Part shown: one piece after another, positions 1-6,147 of the stretch | Layout of the letters: each line of letters begins with the position of its first letter | How positions within the stretch are numbered: position 1 is the first letter of the stretch | The notes under the pieces: model-generated | What the model was told of the DNA's origin: nothing | What the model saw: the letters and a program-made list of their open reading frames with translations, nothing else | Databases searched by the model: none | Program-made: the position numbers and the translations under genes | Assembly: GCA_003646935.1 (NCBI GenBank) | Contig: QMLW01000064.1 | Span: forward strand, 1-8,288 | DNA length: 8,288 nt | Origin: Deltaproteobacteria bacterium | Lineage (GTDB): Bacteria; Desulfobacterota; DSM-4660; Desulfatiglandales; B25-G16 | Reading direction: 5' to 3'

Positions 1-52
1 CCTGTCAAGAGAAATCTTACCAATAAACCACTGCCCCATTTTCTTAAGAACC

Positions 53-72
53 CCTGTCTGCCGACAGGCAGG
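53..72. repeat. REP-like hairpin
   Basis: The 20-mer CCTGTCTGCCGACAGGCAGG can fold in two overlapping ways: CCTGTC (53-58) with GACAGG (63-68), or CTGCC (58-62) with GGCAG (67-71). Compact GC-rich palindromes of this type are typical of dispersed intergenic REP-like repeats in environmental Gram-negative genomes. It has no T-tract, so it is not a standard intrinsic terminator. Only one copy is visible here, so repetitiveness across the genome is inference. Confidence 0.45.
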
Positions 73-76
73 CATT

Positions 77-100
77 ATTCCATCATTCCAATATTCCAAT
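77..100. repeat. 3-copy 8-bp tandem repeat
   Basis: Three consecutive octamers, ATTCCATC, ATTCCAAT and ATTCCAAT, lie directly after the REP-like hairpin. Just beyond them, GAACT-A-AGTTC (113-123) is a perfect short palindrome. No coding potential is evident. The tract is short and may be simple-sequence slippage or part of a larger dispersed repeat. Confidence 0.5.
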
Positions 101-123
101 TGTGAGCGAAGCGAACTAAGTTC

Positions 124-310
124 CCGCAGACCCACGCAGACAGATCTTTTCTGTTGGGCCGGCGCTTGTCCCGTGAAATGCAAAGCATATTTCACTGGGA
201 TGGCCCAACAGAATATGCAATCGCTACGCGATCATGGATATTAACGACATTACCTAATGGTTAATGTGCCGTGCCGTGTCGGCAAGGCATTAGTCTGCGT
301 GTGTCTGCGG
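124..310. repeat. Composite inverted-repeat element (MITE/REP-like)
   Basis: CCGCAGACCCACGCAGAC at 124-141 is the reverse complement of GTCTGCGTGTGTCTGCGG at 293-310 with one mismatch (17 of 18). The 187-bp interval holds a long hairpin (149-213) and a second one at about 254-293, where CTAATG (254-259) faces CATTAG (288-293) and TGCCG (272-276) pairs with CGGCA (280-284). There is no ORF of note inside. Terminal inverted repeats, nested hairpins and lack of coding capacity fit a miniature non-autonomous element or a compound REP unit. No target-site duplication is obvious in the flanks, so mobility is unproven. Confidence 0.55.
149..213. repeat. Long hairpin inside the inverted-repeat element
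   Basis: TTCTGTTGGGCC (149-160) and GGCCCAACAGAA (202-213) are perfectly complementary 12-nt arms. Between them, a CCC-GTGAAATGC arm (170-181) can pair with GCAT-ATTTCAC-TGGG (185-200) around an AAA loop, with two small bulges. The stem therefore spans nearly the whole 65 nt. Neither side ends in a T-tract, so an intrinsic terminator is unlikely. Confidence 0.6.
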
Positions 311-352
311 TTGAATTGTTTTGGTCTTCATAAAGAGAGATGAATAGCGATC

Positions 353-1405
353 ATGGCTCAATATGAGTATATCGGCAATCTCCATATCCACACGAGACAC
401 TCAGATGGGGGCGGCACCACCTCAGAGGTTGTAAACGCTGCGAGGAGGGCGGGCCTTGATTTCATCGCCCTGAACGATCACTCATATCTGACCCCGCTTT
501 ACCTGGAAGAGGAGGGCTATCACAAGGGGATCCTTGTGCTGGTGGGCTCAGAGATTGGCACCAGGTTTCACCACTACCTCGCCTATAACATCAGGGATCA
601 GATCGATGATGAGCGATTGTCACCTCAGCAGGTAATCGATGCCGTAACTAATCAGGGAGGGTTCGGGTTTATCGCCCACCCGTTCGAAAAGGGAATGCCC
701 TATATAGAGGGGGGCATTGCCTACACCTGGAACGATTGGTCTGTGCAGGGTTTTACGGGTATCTGTATCTGGAACTTCTCATCAAGATGGAAGGAAAATG
801 TGAGATCTTTCTGGAGCGGGTTGTTCCATCTCCTCTTCAAAAAGTACACCTTAAAAGGTCCCAGCGCGAAAACCCTGTCTACGTGGGATAGGCTGTGCCT
901 TGGCGGGAGGGTTGCTGCAATAGGCGGCTCAGATGCCCATGGTTTAGCCATAAGGAAGGGATTGATTTCATTCACTCCCCTCACCTATGGTTATCTCCTC
1001 GGGACCATAAACACACACGTGCTTTCTACCACTCCCCTGAGGGGCGATCCGGTAACGGACAAAGGGATTATCTACCAGTCGCTTAAGGTGGGCAGCTGCT
1101 TTATTGCCCATGACGGGCTTGTCCCCGCACGAGGCTTCAGGGCATCATTTAAAAGGGATGGAGACGAGGGAAGCGTAGAGCTGGGGCATGAGGCTGAATT
1201 TCGGCATGGGCTGTTGATGGTTGCACTGCCTAGCCATGGGCTTATAAGGGTGATACGAAACGGCGATCTCCTTACGATGGGATATGGCAGCGAGCTCACT
1301 GTTAGGCTGCACGAGAAAGGTGTCTACCGGGTAGAGGTGTTACGAAAGACGGCGCTATGGGGCTTGCGACCATGGATTTTCTCCAATCCCATTTACCTCC
1401 GCTAA
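353..1405 (+). CDS. PHP-domain metal-dependent phosphoesterase (CehA/McbA-like)
   Basis: This is a 350-residue protein with the full set of PHP metal-ligand motifs: HIHTRHSDG (H11, H13, D18), NDH (D42, H43), GSE (E67), an AHP motif with H109, and GSDAH with D194 and H196. These residues normally bind a two- or three-metal centre that hydrolyses phosphoesters. The C-terminal third is probably a beta-rich domain ending in RPWIFSNPIY, a closing motif seen in CehA/McbA-type PHP proteins. There is no signal peptide, so it is probably cytoplasmic. The start is fixed because an in-frame TGA lies at 341-343. The ribosome site is weak (AGAGAG at 334-339). The substrate cannot be read from sequence, and nothing links it to speD downstream. 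A small AACATT/AATGTT hairpin (1404-1419) overlaps the stop codon but lacks a T-tract. Confidence 0.88.
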   Translation: MAQYEYIGNLHIHTRHSDGGGTTSEVVNAARRAGLDFIALNDHSYLTPLYLEEEGYHKGILVLVGSEIGTRFHHYLAYNIRDQIDDERLSPQQVIDAVTNQGGFGFIAHPFEKGMPYIEGGIAYTWNDWSVQGFTGICIWNFSSRWKENVRSFWSGLFHLLFKKYTLKGPSAKTLSTWDRLCLGGRVAAIGGSDAHGLAIRKGLISFTPLTYGYLLGTINTHVLSTTPLRGDPVTDKGIIYQSLKVGSCFIAHDGLVPARGFRASFKRDGDEGSVELGHEAEFRHGLLMVALPSHGLIRVIRNGDLLTMGYGSELTVRLHEKGVYRVEVLRKTALWGLRPWIFSNPIYLR

Positions 1406-1477
1406 CATTGAAAAATGTTCATATCCACAATGCCTACATCTCAGGGGAAAATATCTATTCCCAATGATTTTTCATCC

Positions 1478-1506
1478 TTGACAAACCGGTGGTGAAAAGT
1501 TATAAG
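1478..1506 (+). promoter_or_regulatory. Near-consensus sigma70-type promoter upstream of speD
   Basis: TTGACA at 1478-1483 is followed after exactly 17 nt by TATAAG at 1501-1506, a 6/6 and 5/6 match to the housekeeping consensus. Predicted transcription start is near 1513. It lies in the gap after the PHP gene and points at speD, implying a leader of about 290 nt. Confidence 0.6.
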
Positions 1507-1512
1507 AACCGC

Positions 1513-1800
1513 GCATCTAGCGATGAAGAAATCCATGCGAAAGGGAGGAATTGGCCTTGGCAAAAGGCCACCGATATAAACCCGCCTATTAGCCAACCTT
1601 TGAGGTGCTCGTGATATGCGTGAATGGAGAGCATCTCCCTGAATTTTTTTCATATCTTTCATGTACTACCATCTGTAACTCTGATAGCGATACAGCCGAA
1701 GGCGTAGTAAGTCGCGGAAGGAACTCCTTTGCCGATCTGCTGAATTTACAGTGCGCATATTCGCCGCAGGCAGGCTATAGAAAAAGAAAGGAGTTTATCG
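1513..1800 (+). promoter_or_regulatory. Long speD leader with short ORFs and attenuator-like hairpin
   Basis: This stretch between the predicted start site and speD contains no convincing full gene. A 7-bp hairpin, TGGCCTT (1552-1558) with AAGGCCA (1564-1570), comes first. Then GAGGTGCTC (1602-1610) can pair over 9 bp with GAGCATCTC (1629-1637), with one G-U pair. A shorter alternative, GGAGA (1626-1630) with TCTCC (1634-1638), uses the same bases. Seven T residues follow at 1644-1650, five to six nt after the stem, so this resembles an imperfect terminator or attenuator. Two tiny ORFs sit in the first part: ATG 1523-1579 (MKKSMRKGGIGLGKRPPI) and TTG 1557-1592 (AKGHRYKPAY after the start), the latter 8 nt after AGGGAGG at 1542-1548. 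A GTG ORF from 1605 runs into speD. It matches no riboswitch class I recognise, and regulation is inference. Confidence 0.35.
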
Positions 1801-2178
1801 ATGATGACAAGCCCTTTTGGTAAGCACATCCTTGCGGAATACTTTGAGTGTGATTGCACGTACCTTGATAGTGAACAGGCAATAAGGGAGGTGATGTTGG
1901 AGGCGGCATCAGCGAGCGGTGCGACCATTGTTGGAAATATATTTCACCACTTCAGCCCACAAGGAGTGACCGGCGTTGTGGTAATAGCAGAGTCACACTT
2001 GGCAATTCACACATGGCCGGAGTTCAGATACGCATCAGTGGATCTTTTTACCTGTGGATCGCACCTGGATCCCTGGGTGGGGTTTGAATACCTAAAGGAG
2101 AGGCTTCAATCCAGGAAATGGATGAGCAAAGAGATCATCAGGGGGACGTTGGATGAGGAATTAAGCGCTTCCGGGTAG
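1801..2178 (+). CDS. speD: S-adenosylmethionine decarboxylase proenzyme
   Basis: SpeD decarboxylates S-adenosylmethionine to supply aminopropyl groups for spermidine synthesis. The 125-residue protein belongs to the short prokaryotic class typified by Thermotoga and Bacillus. The self-cleavage site lies in ESHLAIHTWPE: cleavage between E64 and S65 turns S65 into the pyruvoyl cofactor. H70 and C85 (in DLFTCG) match the processing and catalytic residues of the family. AAAGGAG (1787-1793) sits 7 nt before ATG 1801; a second ATG follows at 1804, so the start could be one codon later. No speE lies in the window, so the rest of the polyamine pathway must be elsewhere. GC-rich pairing (TCCGGG 2170-2175 with CCCGGA 2186-2191) spans the stop codon without a T-tract, and no clear terminator was seen before the next promoter. 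Confidence 0.97.
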   Translation: MMTSPFGKHILAEYFECDCTYLDSEQAIREVMLEAASASGATIVGNIFHHFSPQGVTGVVVIAESHLAIHTWPEFRYASVDLFTCGSHLDPWVGFEYLKERLQSRKWMSKEIIRGTLDEELSASG

Positions 2179-2287
2179 GATAATCCCCGGATACATCGGG
2201 CATTCTTTGCTCTCCCGGAGTATCTGAGCGAGGAGTTCGATATATAACCCTCAAGCAACCGTTTTCCCAACAGTTACGATATTTCTC

Positions 2288-2316
2288 TTGACTCCATTTA
2301 TTGTTCTTTTAATAAT
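2288..2316 (+). promoter_or_regulatory. Promoter of the lipoprotein operon
   Basis: TTGACT (2288-2293) and AATAAT (2311-2316) are separated by 17 nt, each 5/6 to the sigma70 consensus. An alternative -10, TAATAC at 2313-2318, would give a 19-nt spacer. The predicted start near 2323 leaves a leader of about 40 nt before the first lipoprotein gene. The local sequence is AT-rich compared with the flanking genes, as expected for a promoter. Confidence 0.55.
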
Positions 2317-2364
2317 ACTTCTTTAGTCAAGCTTTTGCTCTAATCCGATATCTCTGGATGTCCG

Positions 2365-2820
2365 ATGATCCGGGAATGGCGTAGTCTATTAGGTGGTGCC
2401 GCCTTGATACTCCTTTTGGTGGGTATGGGCTGCCAAACCGGTCCTGCTCCCATCGTCGATACACCTCCAGGATGGCTGGAGACCATTCCCCAGGATGATA
2501 CCTCCTACTATGCCATTGGCGTTTCAGGTCCCACTCCGAGGGTTTCGGACGCATGGGATCAGGCCATCAAGCGTGCGCGGGCTGAGCTTGGCAGGATGAT
2601 TATTTCTCAGATTTCCAGCAAAGGCACGATCATCAGCTCATCGAGTGGTGAATATGTGAGGGAGATCGTTAAGATCCTTTCAGACACGGAGCTCAACTAT
2701 ACGGAAGTGGTTGGCAGGTGGGCCGATCGGTCCGGAGTATATGGGCCTCCGGAACATTTTTACGTGTTAGTGAGGATGGAAAAAGCAAGGGCCGAATCGG
2801 TTCTAAGGAGCATTAAGTAG
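2365..2820 (+). CDS. LPP20-like lipoprotein, first gene of operon
   Basis: This is a small predicted lipoprotein of 151 residues. A hydrophobic signal segment (about 8-22) ends at VGMGC, making Cys23 the probable lipidated residue, although the -3 position is not the usual Leu. The mature part fits the LPP20 pattern: PPGW (34-37), YYAIGVS (48-54), a helix with RARAELG (70-76), a serine-rich middle, and a final FYVLVRM strand (132-138). These blocks recur in two other genes of the operon. An in-frame TAA at 2341-2343 excludes a longer protein; the Shine-Dalgarno is weak (GGA at 2356-2358). The next gene follows after 30 nt. LPP20 proteins are named after a Helicobacter pylori antigen and have no settled biochemical role. 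The family call is from motif pattern only. Confidence 0.75.
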   Translation: MIREWRSLLGGAALILLLVGMGCQTGPAPIVDTPPGWLETIPQDDTSYYAIGVSGPTPRVSDAWDQAIKRARAELGRMIISQISSKGTIISSSSGEYVREIVKILSDTELNYTEVVGRWADRSGVYGPPEHFYVLVRMEKARAESVLRSIK

Positions 2821-2850
2821 AAAAAGCATGAAAAGCACAGGGAGGTAACA

Positions 2851-3474
2851 ATGGAGAGAAACAGATTAGGGAGAGTAGGCTTGGTTCTGATCTTTTTAGG
2901 GATGCTGGCGTTGCTTGCAGCGTGTGCCTCAACCCCGCAGGTAAAACGAAAGGCCGTAGACACCACCATCGATTTGAGCGGACGCTGGAATGACGCGGAT
3001 TCAAGGATGGTATCAGAGGAGATGATCAGCGATTGCCTGAACAGACCATGGTTGGAGAGGTTTCATGTCACACATGGTGGTAAACCTCCCACGGTAATAG
3101 TGGGCCGGGTGAGGAACAGGAGCCATGAGCACATCAATGTCCAGACATTTATCAAGGATCTGGAGAGGGCCTTGATCAATTCCGGCAGGGTTCAGTTCGT
3201 GGCCTCAAAGGCGGAACGAGCTGGCGTACGTGAGGAGAGGCTCGATATAGCAAAGCATGCCTCAGAGCAGACCATGAAGGGCCCTGGCGAGGAGATAGGC
3301 GCTGACTTCATGTTGATCGGAAGCATTAATACCATCAGGGATGAGATAGAAGGCAAAGCGGTGATGTTCTACCAGACCAATTTAGAGTTGATCGATATGG
3401 CCAATAATCTCAAGGTGTGGGTAGGAGAGAAAAAGATCAAGAAGCTGATCAAGAGGCCGAAGGCAAGGTGGTAG
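2851..3474 (+). CDS. lpoB: LpoB-like penicillin-binding protein activator lipoprotein
   Basis: The 207-residue product matches the LpoB (COG3417) family, whose enterobacterial member is an outer-membrane lipoprotein that stimulates the peptidoglycan synthase PBP1b. The signal peptide ends in a canonical LAAC lipobox with Cys25. Family blocks are DLSGRWND (41-48), GRVRNRSHEHI (85-95), GADFMLIGSI (150-159), YQTNLELIDM (174-183) and VWVGEKKIKK (189-198). Only about 16 residues separate the lipidated Cys from the first conserved block, whereas E. coli LpoB has a long Pro-rich linker. The C-terminal tail is strongly basic. A strong site, GGGAGG (2840-2845), lies 5 nt before the start. No class A PBP gene is in the window, so partnership with one is inferred from the family. 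Confidence 0.88.
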   Translation: MERNRLGRVGLVLIFLGMLALLAACASTPQVKRKAVDTTIDLSGRWNDADSRMVSEEMISDCLNRPWLERFHVTHGGKPPTVIVGRVRNRSHEHINVQTFIKDLERALINSGRVQFVASKAERAGVREERLDIAKHASEQTMKGPGEEIGADFMLIGSINTIRDEIEGKAVMFYQTNLELIDMANNLKVWVGEKKIKKLIKRPKARW

Positions 3475-3496
3475 TTGAACTCATGAAGGGATGATT

Positions 3497-4858
3497 ATGC
3501 ATAGAGGACGAAGCAGGTTAATCCCCCTATTGTTTTTTCTGTTGGGGCTTTCCCTATTCTCTTCCTGTGCTCCTACCATTAAACATTATCCGCGAATAAA
3601 TCATTATCTTCTCGTTAGGGATTATGATTCCGCATACAAGGTGGTGAAACAGAACAAGGGAACCTATGCCGAGAGAAACGCGGTACTCTACTATCTCGAT
3701 GAGGGCATCATCTCGCATTTTGCGGGACGCTACAAGGAGAGCAATAAGAGCTTCTTCGAGGCCGAAGCCATTATGGATAAACTATATACCAAGTCCATCT
3801 CAAAGGAAGCTGCGTCCTTTGTGATAAGCGATAATACCGTTCCATACCGTGGAGAGGACTTCGAAATGGCCATGGTCAATCTTTTCCTGGCCCTGAACTA
3901 TGCGGGCTTGGGGAAATGGGAAGATGCCGTTGTTGAGGCCAGAAAGGTCGACAGCAAATTGAACCTCATCAATAGCAAGTACGAGGAGGGAAAGAAGAAC
4001 GTCTACAAGGAAGATGCATTCATCCGCTTCCTGATGGGAAGCTTCTATGAGGTGGAGGGAGAGATCAACGATGCGTTTATTTCCTATCAAAAGTCCGAGG
4101 AGATATACAGGCGAGACTACTTGCCGAACTACGGGATATCCCCGCCGCCTATCCTTATAGAAAATCTCCTCACCTCAGCCGACGCGATGGGTTTCTATGA
4201 AGAGGCTGCTCAGATTGAAAAACGATATCCCTCTGTAACATTCATGGAAGCGAAAACCAAACGGCGAATGGCGGAGGTGCTTGTCATCCACTATAACGGC
4301 ATGGGGCCTGAAAAGAGGGAGGAGTATTTCCTCATTCCCATGCCCGATGGGTATGTGATGAAGATTGCCTACCCGAAGTTCGTGAGAAGGGACTATGGGA
4401 TCTCTCATGGTAAGGTAATGGTAAGGAACCTGGAGACCGGCAGATCCTATAGTGCCTCGACGTTGCTCATGGAGGATATCGCAGCGATCGCAGTCATCAA
4501 CTTGGAAAATCGGATCAACAGGGTTAAGGCCAAGGCCATCGCCCGTGCCACTACGAAATACCTGGCGAGCAGCGCAGCGAGTAAGGCCGTTGAGCAAAGA
4601 CACGGGGCATTGGCAGGTATGTTGACCAAAATGACTGCGAATATCGCAAGTGTGGCAACGGAGCAGGCAGATGTGAGGCAGTGGAGGTTGCTGCCCGCGG
4701 AGATCAGGGTGGGCAGAGTGATAGTCCCCCCGGGAGAATACTCGGGGAGCATACGATTCGTGGGTAGAGGGGGGGCTGTGATCTATTCAAAAGAGCTCAG
4801 CCCTTTCTCCATTAAGGAGAGGGATAAAAAGATTTTCACCTACCGAACCCTCAGGTAG
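3497..4858 (+). CDS. COG3014-like lipoprotein with TPR-like N-terminal half
   Basis: This predicted lipoprotein of 453 residues has a signal segment ending in FSSC (Cys24). I chose ATG 3497 because AAGGG (3486-3490) lies 6 nt before it but directly abuts the alternative ATG at 3491. The N-terminal half is helical and TPR-like, with repeated Tyr- and Ala-rich helices such as AMVNLFLALNYAGLGKWEDA. The C-terminal half carries family-like landmarks: HYNG (265-268), an Ala-rich, weakly hydrophobic stretch before about 390, and ADVRQW (391-396) followed by LLPAEI and a PPGEY turn. These resemble the uncharacterised COG3014 family, often found beside LpoB-like and LPP20-like genes as far as I recall. 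The TPR part suggests protein-protein contacts; no catalytic motif is visible. Confidence 0.75.
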   Translation: MHRGRSRLIPLLFFLLGLSLFSSCAPTIKHYPRINHYLLVRDYDSAYKVVKQNKGTYAERNAVLYYLDEGIISHFAGRYKESNKSFFEAEAIMDKLYTKSISKEAASFVISDNTVPYRGEDFEMAMVNLFLALNYAGLGKWEDAVVEARKVDSKLNLINSKYEEGKKNVYKEDAFIRFLMGSFYEVEGEINDAFISYQKSEEIYRRDYLPNYGISPPPILIENLLTSADAMGFYEEAAQIEKRYPSVTFMEAKTKRRMAEVLVIHYNGMGPEKREEYFLIPMPDGYVMKIAYPKFVRRDYGISHGKVMVRNLETGRSYSASTLLMEDIAAIAVINLENRINRVKAKAIARATTKYLASSAASKAVEQRHGALAGMLTKMTANIASVATEQADVRQWRLLPAEIRVGRVIVPPGEYSGSIRFVGRGGAVIYSKELSPFSIKERDKKIFTYRTLR

Positions 4859-4893
4859 CCCTGTGAATACAAGATGAGTGCGGGAGTTGATCA

Positions 4894-6093
4894 ATGAGAA
4901 GAACCACGATAGGTAGGTATCTGATGCTTGCTTTATTCATCACGGTGGCTGGATGCGCCCCCGCAAAGAAAGAGATTCCCACCGAGGAGATTCGGGCAAG
5001 AGCGGATCGCGCGTTTGACGACCTACAAAAGGAGGAGACCGGAGAAAAGGGGATTTCAGAAGACGACAGCAGCGCCGTAAGGACTCTCGGAGGAGTTCGA
5101 GAGGAAGAGGGCTCTGCGGTTCAGGTGAGCAAGGGCGCACGGCCGGATTGGGTGGATGGGGAGAGTATGCAGTATCCGTCATCCAGCTACCTCACGGGGG
5201 TTGGCTATGATGCCGAAAGGAAGTCGGCGGAGGATAAGGCCAGGGCAGAGATTGCCAAGATCTTCCTGAGCAAGGTAGATTCCCGAACAAGAACGTATCA
5301 AGACTACCTTCAAACCACCTCCACGAGCAAATCAGGTTCGGAGGAGACCTTCAGCATCCAGGAGATCACGGATGTGTCAACGGAAAAGGTTCTCTCCGGC
5401 GTGAGGATTGCTCATATTTATCAACAGTCGAGCCCTGAGAAGCTCTACTATGCCCTCGCCGTACTTGATAGGAGCCAATCAGCCACGATACTGAGTGACA
5501 GGATTCGGAAACTGGATGCTGACATGGAGATATTGCTCGACATGGCTGAGGGAGAAGCCGATGTGTTTAAGAAGATCAAGTACCTCAAGCAATCGATAGG
5601 CAAACACGCAATGCGGGAGGCCTATGACACGGAGCTTCGTATTGTGAGCAGGTCTGGAAGGGGAATTTCCTCGCCAATCCATTTTACGGAAATAAAAAGC
5701 GAGCTCGACGCCATACTTCTCAGGGATTTTTTGATCGGGGTATCGGTGACGGGAAGTAGGGGGGCTGAGGTTCAAGATGCCCTTGTGCAGGGATTAAATC
5801 AAGAGGGATTCTCCATTTCCGAGGATGTGTACGCGGCAAATGTGCACATAAGGGGTGAGGTTAAGATCAGTCCACTAGAGAGAGGCACAGCCGATTGGAA
5901 ATACGTGCGGTGGCGAGCGCACTTCGATATGGTTGACAGAGCGGGCGGATCCGTGTTTGGCAGTTTTACCAGAACAGGAAGGGAAGGACACTTGAACCTC
6001 CAACAGGCTGAAGACAGGGCGGTTCGAAAGATAAGAGATACCCTCATCACGGAGATAGCCGGAGAGGTGAGGAGATACATCTTCTCTAAGTAG
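4894..6093 (+). CDS. Two-domain LPP20-family lipoprotein
   Basis: This 399-residue protein has a canonical VAGC lipobox (Cys21). An acidic, probably disordered linker (about 27-80) leads to an LPP20-like domain: ARPDWVDG (82-89), YLTGVGY (99-105), KARAEIAKI (115-123), VLSGVRI (166-172) and YYALAVLD (185-192). A helical segment (about 200-275) follows. The last part, from about 278, has a FLIGVSVTG strand, an EVQDALVQGL helix (292-301), and NVHIRGEVKI (316-325), an order like that of LpoB/TolB-N-like folds. It ends in a helix after the RWRAHF strand. GGGAG (4882-4886) lies 7 nt before the start. The duplicated DNA-level motif around 115-123 also occurs in the 7146 gene. The first domain is fairly secure, the C-terminal fold is inference. 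Confidence 0.78.
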   Translation: MRRTTIGRYLMLALFITVAGCAPAKKEIPTEEIRARADRAFDDLQKEETGEKGISEDDSSAVRTLGGVREEEGSAVQVSKGARPDWVDGESMQYPSSSYLTGVGYDAERKSAEDKARAEIAKIFLSKVDSRTRTYQDYLQTTSTSKSGSEETFSIQEITDVSTEKVLSGVRIAHIYQQSSPEKLYYALAVLDRSQSATILSDRIRKLDADMEILLDMAEGEADVFKKIKYLKQSIGKHAMREAYDTELRIVSRSGRGISSPIHFTEIKSELDAILLRDFLIGVSVTGSRGAEVQDALVQGLNQEGFSISEDVYAANVHIRGEVKISPLERGTADWKYVRWRAHFDMVDRAGGSVFGSFTRTGREGHLNLQQAEDRAVRKIRDTLITEIAGEVRRYIFSK

Positions 6094-6147
6094 GGGAGCC
6101 TTGAAAGGTGGGGATCTCGATATCTGAAAATCATGGGGTGAATTGCT

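Noticed and set aside
149..213. Long hairpin as an intrinsic terminator
   Set aside because: No T-tract follows the stem on either strand.
1..352. CRISPR array or tRNA in the repeat-rich left end
   Set aside because: The repeats are inverted or 8-bp tandem, without regular spacers, and no cloverleaf fold was seen.
228..356. Direct repeat GCGATCATGG at 228-237 and 347-356, the latter overlapping the PHP start codon
   Set aside because: Two copies of a 10-mer about 120 nt apart with no other support; could be chance.
1605..1823. 72-codon GTG-start ORF overlapping the start of speD
   Set aside because: Its ribosome site is weak, its translation is not protein-like and it runs across structured leader sequence into speD in another frame. 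It is kept only as part of the leader discussion.
4175..4603. 142-codon minus-strand ORF in the COG3014-like gene
   Set aside because: It is fully inside a well-supported gene in another strand and lacks family-like motifs.
6094..6147. Internal promoter in the 54-nt gap before the protease gene
   Set aside because: TTGAAA at about 6101 has no acceptable -10 at 16-18 nt, so the gap is better read as an ordinary operon spacer.
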